From the NCBI GenBank assembly GCA_016209015.1, contig JACQWY010000014.1, positions 62,001 through 126,000 on the forward strand: a stretch of DNA of 64,000 nt. Reading direction: 5' to 3'. Each line of letters begins with the position of its first letter. The first letter of the stretch is position 1. This DNA comes from Gammaproteobacteria bacterium (lineage in GTDB: Bacteria > Pseudomonadota > Gammaproteobacteria > Ga0077536). The notes beneath the pieces are model-generated. The model was not told the origin of the DNA. It did no database searches and saw only the letters and a list, made by a program, of their open reading frames with translations. The translations under genes were made by a program, and so were the position numbers. Positions 7,661-18,258 of the stretch are shown one piece after another.

Positions 7661-8346
7661 TGCGCCTTCATAAAGCACGAAAAAGCGAAGCGTTCGGCAC
7701 AGTGACCGACTGGAACATCTCCTCCATCCGCGACGCCGGGCTCGAAGCGGTCGTCTCGACGCTGTACAGCGATGCGCTGCCCTATCACAACTTCGCCCAT
7801 GCCCAGGACACGCTCGCCGCGGCCGAGACCATCATCCGGCACTGCATGAGGGAAGGCATCCGGGTCGACCCGCTCGTCGTCTATTACGGATTGCTGTTCC
7901 ACGACGCCGGTTACCACGAGAACCATCGCCGGTTCGGTTTTGCGAGCAAGGAGGCGTATTCCGCGGATCTCGCGGCCCGCCACCTGCGGGCGCGCAAGGT
8001 GCCGCCGGCGCTGGTGAAGAAGGTCGTCGCCGCGATCATGAGCACGCATCGCGACGGCACGTTCGTCACCGCCGAACAGAAGGCGGTCCGCGCCGCGGAT
8101 CTCTCCGGGCTCGCGGCGGACTATCCGCGCTTCCGCACGAACACCCTTCGCCTCAAGGAGGAATTCGATCGCTTGAACGGCACCGACACGCCGTGGAGCG
8201 AATGGATCCGCAAGGTGACCGAAACGATTTCCTTCTACCTAGCCCAGGAAATCCGCCTGACGAGTTATTTCGCGAACCCGCAGGGCGAATCGGCCTTTCA
8301 CGCTGCGGTGAGCGCGAACCTCGCTGAATTGCAGAAAGAAGCCTGA
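7660..8346 (+). CDS. HD-superfamily phosphohydrolase
   Basis: A protein of about 228 aa with an HD-type metal-dependent phosphohydrolase fold. It has an early His (YHNFAHA near residue 43), the HD pair in LLFHDAGYHENH, a further STHRD histidine, and a late Asp in VRAADLSGL. The substrate is not evident. The start is uncertain. ATG at 7660 overlaps the last base of the tRNA, so tRNA 3' processing would destroy it. An in-frame GTG at 7702 (VTDWNISS) leaves a 41-nt leader and may be the true start. It ends 8 bases before the convergent SPOR gene. Confidence 0.75.
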   Translation: MRLHKARKSEAFGTVTDWNISSIRDAGLEAVVSTLYSDALPYHNFAHAQDTLAAAETIIRHCMREGIRVDPLVVYYGLLFHDAGYHENHRRFGFASKEAYSADLAARHLRARKVPPALVKKVVAAIMSTHRDGTFVTAEQKAVRAADLSGLAADYPRFRTNTLRLKEEFDRLNGTDTPWSEWIRKVTETISFYLAQEIRLTSYFANPQGESAFHAAVSANLAELQKEA

Positions 8347-8354
8347 GGCCTGCC

Positions 8355-9062
8355 TCAGGTCGGCCCGTTGTCGCTGATCTTCAGGACGATCGCGTTCGCT
8401 CCCGCATCGAGCACTTTCTGACGCATCACCCGCGCGTCCTCCTTGCGCGTGTAGGGACCGAGGTGGACGCGATACCAGACGTCCTGTCCGTTGATGACGA
8501 CTTGATGGATGCTGGCCCGGATGCCCTGCAGGGCGAGTGAGGCCTTCGCGCGATCCGCCTCCTCGAATTTCTGGTAGGAACCGACCTGGATGATGTACGC
8601 CCCTGCCTTCTCGGCGGGCGCGACGGCCTGCGCGGGCGCAACGGCCGCCGCAGTGCTCTCGGCTTTGGGCGGCTTCGGCGGCGGCGGCGCGGATTCCTGC
8701 AGTTCCGTCTCCGGGACCTTCACTTCGACCTCGGGCAGGATCTTGTAGAAGTCGAACGTGGGCTTCGGCGGCACGTCTGCGGCCTGGAAATCGCGCTCCG
8801 GCGGCGGCGCGCGCTCGGGCTCCGGCGCCCGCTCTTCGCGGGCCGGGGCGGGTGCCTTCGGCGCGGCGGCCGGCGGCTCGACGGCGACTTTCATCTCTTC
8901 CTTCGCGCGCGGCATGTGATCGCGCCAGACGTAGACGCCGACGGCGACGACGAGCCCGAGCCCGAGCCCACTCATGAAAGACACCCAGCTGCCCTGCGGG
9001 CGGAGACGCTCGGGTTGCTTGGGCTTGTTCCGCGCGCTGCTGTGCTTGTAGTCGCGTGCCAT
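8355..9062 (-). CDS. FtsN-like SPOR-domain inner-membrane protein
   Basis: A 235-aa bitopic protein. It has a short basic cytoplasmic N-terminus, one membrane helix (residues ~29-45), a long Pro/Ala/Glu-rich periplasmic linker holding FDFYKILPE, and a C-terminal SPOR domain (residues ~153-230, with YIIQVGSYQKFEEADRAKA and YRVHLGPY). The linker motif and SPOR domain are typical of the FtsN-like genes found directly after argS. It would bind denuded peptidoglycan at the division septum. Its ATG overlaps the argS stop by one base (TAATG). Confidence 0.85.
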   Translation of the reverse strand: MARDYKHSSARNKPKQPERLRPQGSWVSFMSGLGLGLVVAVGVYVWRDHMPRAKEEMKVAVEPPAAAPKAPAPAREERAPEPERAPPPERDFQAADVPPKPTFDFYKILPEVEVKVPETELQESAPPPPKPPKAESTAAAVAPAQAVAPAEKAGAYIIQVGSYQKFEEADRAKASLALQGIRASIHQVVINGQDVWYRVHLGPYTRKEDARVMRQKVLDAGANAIVLKISDNGPT

Positions 9063-10843
9063 TACATTTCCGCGGGCGCGCTCACGCCCAAGAGTCCGAG
9101 ACCGTTGGCGAGCACCGTCTGCACTGCACGCGCCAGAGCGAGCCGCGCATCGCGCAGCGCCGGGTCGTCCACCATGATCTTATGCGTGTTGTAGAAACCG
9201 TGGAAATCCGTCGCCAGGTCCTTCAGATAATTCGCGACGAGATGCGGCTCCCGTTGTCCCGCGGCCGTGGCGATGACCTCCGGGTAGCGTGCGATGAGTG
9301 CGGCAAGGGCATGCTCGCGCTTCTCCGTCAGGCGACCAATCGCGGCGAGCGCGGTACGCTCGTCGTAGTGCTGCCCGGCCTGCGCGAGCTGCCGGAACAC
9401 GCTGCAGATGCGGGCGTGGGCGTACTGGATGTAGTAGACGAGGTTGTCCTGGCTCTGCGTCTTCGCGAGGTCGAGATCGAAATCGAGGTGCTGATCCGAG
9501 CGGCGCGTGATGTAGTAGAAACGCGCCGCGTCGCGGCCGACGTCCTCGAAGAGCTGGCGCAGCGTGACGAACTCCCCCGAGCGCGTCGACATCTGCACCT
9601 TCTCGCCGCCGCGATAGAGCGTCGCGAACTGCACGAGCAGGATTTCGAGCTTGCCGTCGGGCTGACCGAGCGCCTTCAGCGCCGCTTTCACCCGCGGAAT
9701 GTAGCCGTGATGATCCGCGCCCCAGACGTTGATCACCTCTTCGAAGCCGCGATCGAACTTGTCGGCGTGATAGGCGATGTCGGAAGCGAAGTAGGTCGGA
9801 ATGCCGTTGTCGCGCACGACTACGCGATCTTTCTCGTCGCCCAGCGCGCTCGATCGGAACCACTCCGCGCCGCCCTGCACATAGATGTAGCCGCTCGCGC
9901 GCAGCGCATCCAGCGCCTTGCCGAACAGCCCCTGCTCGACGAGCGAGCGCTCGGAGTACCAGTTGTCGAATTCCACGCCGAAGTCCGCGAGATCGAGCTT
10001 GATGCCGTCGAGGATGGACTGGCAGCCGAAGGCGTGGAGCGTGCGATATTCCGCGTCACCGAGCGTCCGGCGGCAGTGCTCGATGCTCGCGTCGACGACG
10101 GCTTCGACTTCCTCGTCGCTCGCAGCCGGCGCGGGAAAGCTCGCCGCGTCGGCATGATCGAAGCGACTGCCGTGCGCCGCGTGCAGCGCGGAGGCGATGT
10201 CGCGCACGTATTCGCCCTGGTAGCAGTTCCGCGGCAGTGCGACTTTGCGATCGCAGAGCTCGAGATAGCGCACCCAGACGCTCAGCGCGAGGATGTCCAT
10301 CTGCCGGCCGGCGTCGTTCACGTAGTACTCGCGACAGACCTCGTAGCCGACTGCGGACAGGAGATTCGCGAGCACCGCGCCGTAGGCCGCGCCGCGGCCG
10401 TGTCCGACGTGTAGTGGCCCGGTCGGATTGGCCGACACGAACTCGACCTGCACCCGCCGTCCGCCGCCGACCTCGCTCGTGCCGAACCGCGGGCCGTCTT
10501 CGAGCACCTGCGGCAGGACGTCGAGCACGGCGCCGGAATTCAGGAAGAAATTGATGAAACCCGGCGGCGCGACGTCGACCTTTTCGATGAATCCGGGCGC
10601 GACGAGGCGTCCGGCGAGGAGCTTCGCGATCTCCAGCGGCGGCTTGCGGCACGGCTTCGCGAGCAGCATCGCGACGTTCGTGCTCAGATCGCCGTGCGCC
10701 GCGTGGCGCGGCGGCTCGATGTGAATTTCCGGCAGGCTGTCGATCGGGAGAGTGCCGGCGTCGCGCAGTTCGGTCAGCGCGCGCGAGATCAGCTGGTGGA
10801 GACGTGGTTTCAAGGCTCGGGTTTCCGCGAAAATGGCGCGCAT
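9062..10843 (-). CDS. argS: Arginyl-tRNA synthetase
   Basis: A 593-aa class I aminoacyl-tRNA synthetase that charges tRNA-Arg. It has the N-terminal Add1 domain, then the HIGH-type motif as HVGHGRG (residues ~133-139). The insertion and catalytic domain follow with a degenerate KMSKS-like VQMSTRSG, as usual for ArgRS, and then the C-terminal DALR anticodon-binding domain with NLVYYIQYAHAR. Length is normal. It is coupled to the downstream SPOR gene. Confidence 0.97.
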   Translation of the reverse strand: MRAIFAETRALKPRLHQLISRALTELRDAGTLPIDSLPEIHIEPPRHAAHGDLSTNVAMLLAKPCRKPPLEIAKLLAGRLVAPGFIEKVDVAPPGFINFFLNSGAVLDVLPQVLEDGPRFGTSEVGGGRRVQVEFVSANPTGPLHVGHGRGAAYGAVLANLLSAVGYEVCREYYVNDAGRQMDILALSVWVRYLELCDRKVALPRNCYQGEYVRDIASALHAAHGSRFDHADAASFPAPAASDEEVEAVVDASIEHCRRTLGDAEYRTLHAFGCQSILDGIKLDLADFGVEFDNWYSERSLVEQGLFGKALDALRASGYIYVQGGAEWFRSSALGDEKDRVVVRDNGIPTYFASDIAYHADKFDRGFEEVINVWGADHHGYIPRVKAALKALGQPDGKLEILLVQFATLYRGGEKVQMSTRSGEFVTLRQLFEDVGRDAARFYYITRRSDQHLDFDLDLAKTQSQDNLVYYIQYAHARICSVFRQLAQAGQHYDERTALAAIGRLTEKREHALAALIARYPEVIATAAGQREPHLVANYLKDLATDFHGFYNTHKIMVDDPALRDARLALARAVQTVLANGLGLLGVSAPAEM

Positions 10844-10912
10844 TCTAACAGCCCGGCGAAAATCCTAGCGAGCCTCGGCGCCGCCGGGATGTCGGCGCCG
10901 TGCGCGGTGCGG

Positions 10913-11569
10913 CTATTTCACGACCGTGAGTCCGAGCGACTGCCATTCCTGCATGCCGCCCCGGAACCATTTGATCTTGTGCGCCGGGTATCCGAACTTC
11001 AGCAGCGTCCGGATGTTCGTCGGCGACTGCGCACACCAGGGCCCGTTACAGTACAGGACGAGGGTCTTCGCTTCAGAGTAGTCCCACAGCCCTTCCTGGC
11101 TGCGCGCACCGAAGCGCTTCTCGAGGATTTCGGCGATCTCGATCGGGTCCGCGCCGGCTTCCGGATTCAGTTTCGTCCAGGGCAGGTTGACCGAGCCGGG
11201 AATCGTGCCTTTCGCGAGCCAATCGGGAGTACGCGAATCGATGACGAGGATCGATTTGTCGCCGCGCTCGATCGCCCCCAGGTAACCGAGCACCTCGAGC
11301 TCGCCGACCGTCTCCACGCCTGGGGCGAGCGTGCCCGGCTGGACGCAGAACGGCGGGCAGTCGCGCGAGGTCTTGGCGTAATCCGCGCTGATCGTGTGGT
11401 TCGGATCCTGGTCGCGCATGATGGTGACGGGCTTGCCGTCGTGCGTCACCCGGACGCTCTCCAGATCGGCGGTGATCTTGACCTTGAGCTGCCCGGCCAT
11501 CGCGCCAACGGCGAAAAGCCCGCACGCGATGAACGGGACGATACGACGTAACGGGAAGACGTCGGCCAT
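10913..11569 (-). CDS. Exported rhodanese-domain protein
   Basis: A 218-aa protein with a signal peptide (residues ~1-24), an N-terminal segment with a Cys pair (CPPFC), and a C-terminal rhodanese domain (~90-218: VIDSRTPDWL, GSVNLPW, then loop LYCNGPWCAQS). The catalytic Cys is in YCNGPWC; the loop holds a second Cys and lacks the CxxxxR pattern of thiosulfate sulfurtransferase. It probably handles sulfur or a thiol in the periplasm. The ATG at 11569 is preceded by GAGAGG; an earlier in-frame ATG at 11605 is less likely. The substrate is unknown. Confidence 0.8.
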   Translation of the reverse strand: MADVFPLRRIVPFIACGLFAVGAMAGQLKVKITADLESVRVTHDGKPVTIMRDQDPNHTISADYAKTSRDCPPFCVQPGTLAPGVETVGELEVLGYLGAIERGDKSILVIDSRTPDWLAKGTIPGSVNLPWTKLNPEAGADPIEIAEILEKRFGARSQEGLWDYSEAKTLVLYCNGPWCAQSPTNIRTLLKFGYPAHKIKWFRGGMQEWQSLGLTVVK

Positions 11570-11638
11570 GGCATACCTCTCGCCGGTCGGGACAACGCCG
11601 GACATCCGGCTCGGTCGATTATGCCACCGCCCGCCACG

Positions 11639-13852
11639 CTAGAGCGCGTCCTGAGGATCGACGTCCAGTGACCAGCGGACGCGCCGGCGTGCCGGGAGGG
11701 CCTCGGCTGCGACGACGAAACTGCGCAGCGCCGCCGCGATCTCGGCGCGGCGCGGCGCTCTCAGCACGATTTGCGCCCGGAACTTTCCGGCACGCTTCTC
11801 CATCGCCGCGGCGACCGGCCCTTCGACTTCGAGTCCGGCGGGTGCGATGCGGCGCAGGCGGGCGGCGACGGCTTCGAGGAACTGCTGGGGATAGCGGCGG
11901 TCCGTCGCTTCGGCGCGGATCATCGCCATGGCGTGGAACGGCGGCAGCGCCGCGGCTTCGCGTTCGGCGAGCGCAGCGGCGGCGAAACCCTCGTAGCCGT
12001 GGCCGAAGACGCGCGCGAACAGCGGGTGCTCGGGATGATGGGTCTGCACGAGGACTTCGCCGGGCGCTTCCGCGCGTCCGGCGCGCCCCCCGACCTGGGT
12101 CAGGAGCTGCGCGAAGCGCTCCTCGGCGCGGAAGTCGAGGCTGAACAGGCGGCTGTCGGCGTCGACGACCGCGACGAGCGTGATACCCGAGAAGTCGTGC
12201 CCCTTCGCGAGCATCTGCGTGCCGATCATGATGTCGAGCCGGCGCGCGCGGATGTCCTCGAACGTGCGCCGGATCGCCTCCCGGCCGCGCATCGTGTCGC
12301 GGTCGATGCGTGCGATGCGCTGGCCAGGAAAAGCGGCGGCGAGCGCTTCGGCGACGCGCTCCGTGCCGACGCCGAGCGGGACGAGATCCGGCTCGCCGTC
12401 GCAGGTGTGATCAGGGACGGGTCGCGACAGCGGGTGCACGGCGCCGCAATGATGGCAGTGCAGCGCTTCGCCCTTCTTGTGCCAGACGAGCCGCGCGTCG
12501 CAGCGTGTGCAGCGCCCGACCCAGCCGCAGCGATGACAGATCACGGTCGGCGCGAAGCCGCGGCGGTTCAGGAACAGCAGGACCTGCTCGCGCCGCGCGA
12601 GGCGCTCGCCGATCGCGCGAAGCAGCGCCTCGGACAGGCCGCCGTCGAGCTTCAGGCCGCGGATGTCGAGGAGGCGCACGCGCGGCAGGACGGCGCTGCC
12701 GGCCCGCGTCCGCAGATGCACGGTCTCGTAGCGGCCGCGCTGACCGTTCAGGCAGGACTCGAGCGAGGGTGTCGCCGAGCCGAGCACGATGGGAACGTCG
12801 CGCTGGCGGGCGCGCATCACCGCGACGTCGCGCGCCGAGTAGCGCAGTCCGTCCTGCTGCTTGTAGGAGGCATCGTGCTCCTCGTCGATCACGAGGAGAC
12901 CCAGACGCGGCAGCGGCGCCCAGACCGCCGAGCGCGTGCCGAGCAGGATGCCGAGCTCGCCGCGCCGGCAGGCCGCCCACGTCTGCGCACGCGCCTGATC
13001 GGTGAGCCCCGAGTGGAGCACCCCGACGGCCGCGCCGAAGCGGGCCTCGAAGCGCGCGACGAGCGCCTGGGTCAACGCGATCTCGGGCACGAGCATGAGG
13101 ATCTGACGACCCGCTGCGAGCAGCTCGCGCATCGCCTGCATGTAGACTTCGGTTTTGCCGCTGCCGGTCACGCCCTGCAGCAGCACGACGCCGAAACCGC
13201 CGAAATGGGCGCGTACCGCAGCGAGCGCGCGTTCCTGATCCGCGTTCAGGACATGGAACGGCTCGAGCGGCGCGGACGCATGCGCCGCGGTGCCCTGGAC
13301 CGCGACGAGTACGCGCTCGAGCGCACCGAGCTTCTCCAGCTCGCGCACCGCACGGCGCGCGTCGAAATCGAGCGCGGCAAGGGCTGCGGCGTCGAGATCC
13401 GCCGCGCCCGCGAGCGCGAGGACGGCATGACGGCGGTGCGCCGGCCCGGCCGGCGTCGCGCCGAGCGCGCGGCCGGCGTCGGTGATCCGCCAGACCGTCC
13501 GCAGCGCTTCGCGCGGCGCACGGCCGCGCCGCACTTCCGCCGGCAACATGCCGCTCAATATTTCACCGAGGGGATGCTGATAGTAGTCGGCGGCCCAGCG
13601 CGCGAGCCGGAGCTGCTCGGCGTCGAACACGGGCGCTTCATCGAGGATCTCGCTCGCGGCTTTCGTGGCGAGCCTCGCACCGTCTTCGCGACAGGCGAGG
13701 ACGACGCCGAAACGCGTGCCGCGCCCGAAAGGCACGCGCACGCGGCAGCCCGACGCTATCGCCGGATCGGTCCCCGCAGGCAGGAAGTAATCGAATGTCT
13801 GACGCAGCGGCGCGAACACCGCCACCTCGAGTACGAACCGGGAGGGCGTCAT
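11639..13852 (-). CDS. priA: Primosomal protein N' (replication-restart helicase)
   Basis: A 737-aa superfamily 2 helicase that restarts stalled forks. Features in order are the 3' DNA-binding domain, Walker A GVTGSGKTE, a DEEHD box (VIDEEHDASYK), LGSATPS, a zinc region with paired CxxC motifs (CHRCGWVGRCTRCDARL and CHHCG), and the C-terminal helicase lobe with GTQMLAKGHDF and QVGGRAGR. The start at ATG 13852 gives MTPSRFVLEVAV and forms TGATG with the stop of the upstream gene. Confidence 0.96.
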   Translation of the reverse strand: MTPSRFVLEVAVFAPLRQTFDYFLPAGTDPAIASGCRVRVPFGRGTRFGVVLACREDGARLATKAASEILDEAPVFDAEQLRLARWAADYYQHPLGEILSGMLPAEVRRGRAPREALRTVWRITDAGRALGATPAGPAHRRHAVLALAGAADLDAAALAALDFDARRAVRELEKLGALERVLVAVQGTAAHASAPLEPFHVLNADQERALAAVRAHFGGFGVVLLQGVTGSGKTEVYMQAMRELLAAGRQILMLVPEIALTQALVARFEARFGAAVGVLHSGLTDQARAQTWAACRRGELGILLGTRSAVWAPLPRLGLLVIDEEHDASYKQQDGLRYSARDVAVMRARQRDVPIVLGSATPSLESCLNGQRGRYETVHLRTRAGSAVLPRVRLLDIRGLKLDGGLSEALLRAIGERLARREQVLLFLNRRGFAPTVICHRCGWVGRCTRCDARLVWHKKGEALHCHHCGAVHPLSRPVPDHTCDGEPDLVPLGVGTERVAEALAAAFPGQRIARIDRDTMRGREAIRRTFEDIRARRLDIMIGTQMLAKGHDFSGITLVAVVDADSRLFSLDFRAEERFAQLLTQVGGRAGRAEAPGEVLVQTHHPEHPLFARVFGHGYEGFAAAALAEREAAALPPFHAMAMIRAEATDRRYPQQFLEAVAARLRRIAPAGLEVEGPVAAAMEKRAGKFRAQIVLRAPRRAEIAAALRSFVVAAEALPARRRVRWSLDVDPQDAL

Positions 13853-14514
13853 CAGCCGTCGAGGATCGCGCTGCCGCTCCGATCCCCCCACAGGACCGCA
13901 TCGCCACGGCCTTCTGCGAGCAGCGCCTCGAGCGCGGCCGCGCTCATGCGGCGGTAGGGCTGGCCATCGAGCGGGCTGAGCGGGGCCTGGATGAGGCGCT
14001 TGTGCGGCATGACGACGAGTTCGAAATCGAAGTCCTGCCGCGACACCTCGAAGACGGTGTAGGTCTCGAGTGCGCGACCGCCGGTCGCGAGCGTCTTTTC
14101 CGCGAGACGATAAGCGATGCCGTGTTGCACGAGGAAACGCGAGACGGCCTCGACCTCGTCGTCGAAGAGATGCAGGGCGATGGATGAGTGCTCGAACGCC
14201 GTGCCGTAGAGGACGGGGCCGACGAGACGGGGCGAGAACGGCGCGAAGAACCGCATCGCCGCGAGCGCCGCTTCGCGCATCCGGGTCACGCGCGCCCCTG
14301 CCTCGACAGGCTCGAACACGCGCTGGTAGCCGATGATCGCGGCTTGCACCTCGAGGTTGTCCGGTGCCTGCCTGGCATCGCTCACGCCGAGCTGCGCGGC
14401 AGCCTTGCGTTTCGCCGCGGCAAAGCTGTCGGCCTCGCCTTCGACGAGCATGCGCGCCGCGGCGTTCGCGATGTCCGCGCGCAGATTGCGCCCGCGACGC
14501 CGCCGTTCACGCAC
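13852..14514 (-). CDS. Nucleotidyltransferase-like conserved protein
   Basis: About 220 aa, between mrcA and priA. The N-terminal half is helical (RADIANAAARMLVEGEADSF, then AAAKRKAAAQLGV). The central PRLVGPVLYGTAFEHSSIALHLFDDE looks like the G-S plus hDh strand pattern of a nucleotidyltransferase fold, but the canonical acidic residues are weak. This family is usually annotated only as nucleotidyltransferase or hypothetical. The start is uncertain: the GTG at 14514 is the first sensible codon after the mrcA stop, and upstream frame is mrcA shadow. The stop overlaps the priA start. Function is unknown. Confidence 0.7.
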   Translation of the reverse strand: MRERRRRGRNLRADIANAAARMLVEGEADSFAAAKRKAAAQLGVSDARQAPDNLEVQAAIIGYQRVFEPVEAGARVTRMREAALAAMRFFAPFSPRLVGPVLYGTAFEHSSIALHLFDDEVEAVSRFLVQHGIAYRLAEKTLATGGRALETYTVFEVSRQDFDFELVVMPHKRLIQAPLSPLDGQPYRRMSAAALEALLAEGRGDAVLWGDRSGSAILDG

Positions 14515-14531
14515 GACGCGCCACCGGTGCG

Positions 14532-17000
14532 TCAGAAGAGGTCGTCGGTCGCCGCGCCATTGCTCTGCCCCTCCGCCGACCCGTAGGTCGAACCGGAAGC
14601 CGTGGCGGCTCTCGGTACGTCGCTCTCGCGGAACGTCTCGAGTATCGCATCGGGATCGCCCGCGTTCGCGAGCAGTCCCGTGCGCGGATCGATGCGTGTC
14701 GTCACGAGGCCCGTCGGGCGCTCGAGCTCGGCCGGCGGGAGATCCTTGAGGACGAACGTCATGTAATCGATCCACATCGGCAGGGCCGCGCGCGCGCCGG
14801 TCTCGACTTTGCCGAGCGGCGCGGTCTGGTCGAAGCCGAGCCAGGTCGTCGTGACGATGCGACCGTTGAAACCCGAGAACCAGGCGTCCTTCTGGTCGTT
14901 CGTCGTGCCGGTCTTGCCGGCGATGTCCGGGCGCTTCATCGAACGCGCGCTCTGGGCGGTACCGCGCGTGACGACATCCTTCAGCATCGAGTACATGAGC
15001 CAGGCGTTCTGCTTGTCGATCGCCCGCGGTGCCGTGGGCGCCTCGGCTTCCGACTGCTGCGCCTGCATCGCCTCGAGATCGGCCGGCTCGTTCTGACCGG
15101 GCGCTGCGCGCTGCTCGCATTCGGCGCAGGCGACAGCGGGGTTCGCGGTCGCCACGCGCTGACCCTCGGGCGTCTCGATACGGGCGACGAAGTACGGCGT
15201 GATCCTGAATCCGCCGTTCGAGAACGCCGCATACCCGGTGACGAGCTCGAGCGGCGTGACCACGCAACTGCCGAGCGCGAGGGAGAGATTCCTCGGCAGC
15301 TTGTCGGGACGGAAACCGAAACGACTGACATGCTCCACGGCCGTGTCGATGCCGAGCTCACGCAGGAGACGGATGGAGACGAGGTTGCGCGAATTCGCCA
15401 ACGCATCGCGCAGACGCGTGGGGCCGTAGTACTTGCGGGTGTAGTTCTCGGGCCGCCATTCGTTCTCGAGGCCCGGCGCGTCGAAGACGATCGGCGCGTC
15501 GTTGATGAAGCTCGCCGCAGTGAAGCCGTGGTCGAGCGCTGCCGAGTAGATGAAGGGCTTGAAGTTCGAGCCCGGCTGACGCTGGGCCTGGGTGACGCGA
15601 TTGAATTTGCTCTTCTCGAAATCGAAACCGCCCACGAGCGCGAGGACCGCGCCGTCGTGGGAATCGATCGAGACGAGCGCGCCTTCGACCGCGGGCACCT
15701 GGGCGAGTCGCCAGTAGCCCGCCGGCTGGGTCGTCGCCTTGTCCTTCTCCTGCGTCTTCGGCGGCGGCGGCACCACCCACTGCACCCGCACGACGTCGCC
15801 GCGCTGGACGATGTCGGCGGCACGTTTCGGCGCCGCACCGGCGCTGTCCTGGTCGATGTACCGGCGCGCCCAGCCCAGACCGTCCCAACCGATATTCAGG
15901 CGCTGCCCGCTGGCGGTGAACACTTCGACTTCGCGCTCGCCGACCGCGAGCACGAGGGCCGACTCGAGCCCGCCGAGGCTCGGATAGGCTTCGAGCGCTT
16001 CGGCGAGTGCGGTTTCATCGGGCTTCGCGTCGAGCTCGGCGTGCGCCTCGGCGCCGCGATAGCCGTGCCGGCGATCGTAGTCGACGAGCGTGCCCTGCAA
16101 GGCCTCGACGGCTTTCGCCTGCGCCGCGCTCGAAATCGTCGTGTATACCCGGTAGCCCGTGCTGTAGGCTTTCTCGCCGTAATGATCCTGCATGTACGCG
16201 CGAACCATCTCCGCGACGTACGGCGCCGGCACCTCGGAGTCCTGGCCGTGGACACGCGTCTCGAGCGGCACGTCGAGCGCCGCGTCGTAGCGCGGCTTGT
16301 CGATGAATCCGAGCTCCAGCATGCGCCGGAGCACGTAGGCCCGGCGCTGCTTGGCGGCCACCGGATTCGTGATCGGATTGACCTTCGACGGCGCCTTGGG
16401 CAGACCCGCGATCAGGGCGATCTGCGCGATGCTGAGCTCGTTGAGATCGACCCCGAAATAGACCTGCGCCGCGGCTCCGACGCCGTAAGCGCGTTGTCCC
16501 AGGAAGATTTTGTTCAGATACAGCTCGAGGATCTCGTCTTTCGAGAGCTCGTGCTCGATCTTCATCGCGAGCACGATTTCCTTCAGCTTGCGTTCGAACG
16601 TGCGCTCCGGGGAGAGGAAGAAGTTCCGGGCTACCTGCATGGTGATCGTGCTGCCGCCCTGGCGCGCATGGCGCGTCCTGAACAGCTCGACGCCGGCGCG
16701 GACGATCGCCATCCAGTCGACGCCCGGGTGCTCATAGAAGCGATCGTCCTCCGCGGCGAGGAAGGCCTGCTTGACGAGCGGCGGCACGTCCTTGATCGCG
16801 ACCGGCTTGCGGCGCATCACGCCGAACTCGCCGATGAGCGCGCCGTCCGCCGAATACACGCGCAGCGGCGTCTGCAGCTTGACTTCGCGCAGCGTGTCTA
16901 TCGAGGGAAGCTCTGGAATGACCCACCACATCACGGCAGCGCCCGCCGCTACCGTGGCCACCGAGATCAGGAGGACGAGGTAGAAGGAAAGACGCAACAT
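14532..17000 (-). CDS. mrcA: Penicillin-binding protein 1A
   Basis: An 822-aa bifunctional peptidoglycan synthase. It has an N-terminal membrane helix (residues ~4-27). The GT51 glycosyltransferase follows with catalytic Glu in AAEDDRFYEHPGVD, then GGSTITMQ and KIFLGQRAYG. An OB-like region comes next, then the transpeptidase with SxxK (GSNFKPF), SRN (NSRNLVS) and KTGT (GKTGTTNDQKDAW). It polymerises and crosslinks murein at the outer face of the inner membrane. It is divergent from pilM, the common gammaproteobacterial arrangement. Confidence 0.96.
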   Translation of the reverse strand: MLRLSFYLVLLISVATVAAGAAVMWWVIPELPSIDTLREVKLQTPLRVYSADGALIGEFGVMRRKPVAIKDVPPLVKQAFLAAEDDRFYEHPGVDWMAIVRAGVELFRTRHARQGGSTITMQVARNFFLSPERTFERKLKEIVLAMKIEHELSKDEILELYLNKIFLGQRAYGVGAAAQVYFGVDLNELSIAQIALIAGLPKAPSKVNPITNPVAAKQRRAYVLRRMLELGFIDKPRYDAALDVPLETRVHGQDSEVPAPYVAEMVRAYMQDHYGEKAYSTGYRVYTTISSAAQAKAVEALQGTLVDYDRRHGYRGAEAHAELDAKPDETALAEALEAYPSLGGLESALVLAVGEREVEVFTASGQRLNIGWDGLGWARRYIDQDSAGAAPKRAADIVQRGDVVRVQWVVPPPPKTQEKDKATTQPAGYWRLAQVPAVEGALVSIDSHDGAVLALVGGFDFEKSKFNRVTQAQRQPGSNFKPFIYSAALDHGFTAASFINDAPIVFDAPGLENEWRPENYTRKYYGPTRLRDALANSRNLVSIRLLRELGIDTAVEHVSRFGFRPDKLPRNLSLALGSCVVTPLELVTGYAAFSNGGFRITPYFVARIETPEGQRVATANPAVACAECEQRAAPGQNEPADLEAMQAQQSEAEAPTAPRAIDKQNAWLMYSMLKDVVTRGTAQSARSMKRPDIAGKTGTTNDQKDAWFSGFNGRIVTTTWLGFDQTAPLGKVETGARAALPMWIDYMTFVLKDLPPAELERPTGLVTTRIDPRTGLLANAGDPDAILETFRESDVPRAATASGSTYGSAEGQSNGAATDDLF

Positions 17001-17078
17001 CTTGTGGTGTCAGTGGATTTTGCCACCATATCTAATACGTAACCACTTTAATTTAATAGGGTAAGACCCCGTTTCTAT

Positions 17079-17099
17079 TGCTTTTTCACCAAAAAAGCA
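17079..17099. promoter_or_regulatory. Inverted repeat between mrcA and pilM
   Basis: TGCTTTTT (17079-17086) and AAAAAGCA (17092-17099) are perfect inverted arms around a 5-base centre, ending one base before the pilM -35. It could be an operator for the divergent genes. The AT-rich content also allows a chance palindrome. Confidence 0.4.
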
Positions 17100-17100
17100 T

Positions 17101-17129
17101 TTGTCTTTGGTGCGGCGAGCGACTATAGT
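17101..17129 (+). promoter_or_regulatory. Sigma-70 promoter of the pil operon
   Basis: TTGTCT at 17101-17106 and TATAGT at 17124-17129 with a 17-bp spacer. Predicted transcription starts near 17136, leaving a leader of about 60 nt before the pilM GTG, which has AAGGGA upstream. Confidence 0.6.
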
Positions 17130-17145
17130 TAGCCCTAGTTCCTAA

Positions 17146-18257
<1,112 letters not shown>

Positions 18258-18258
<1 letters not shown>

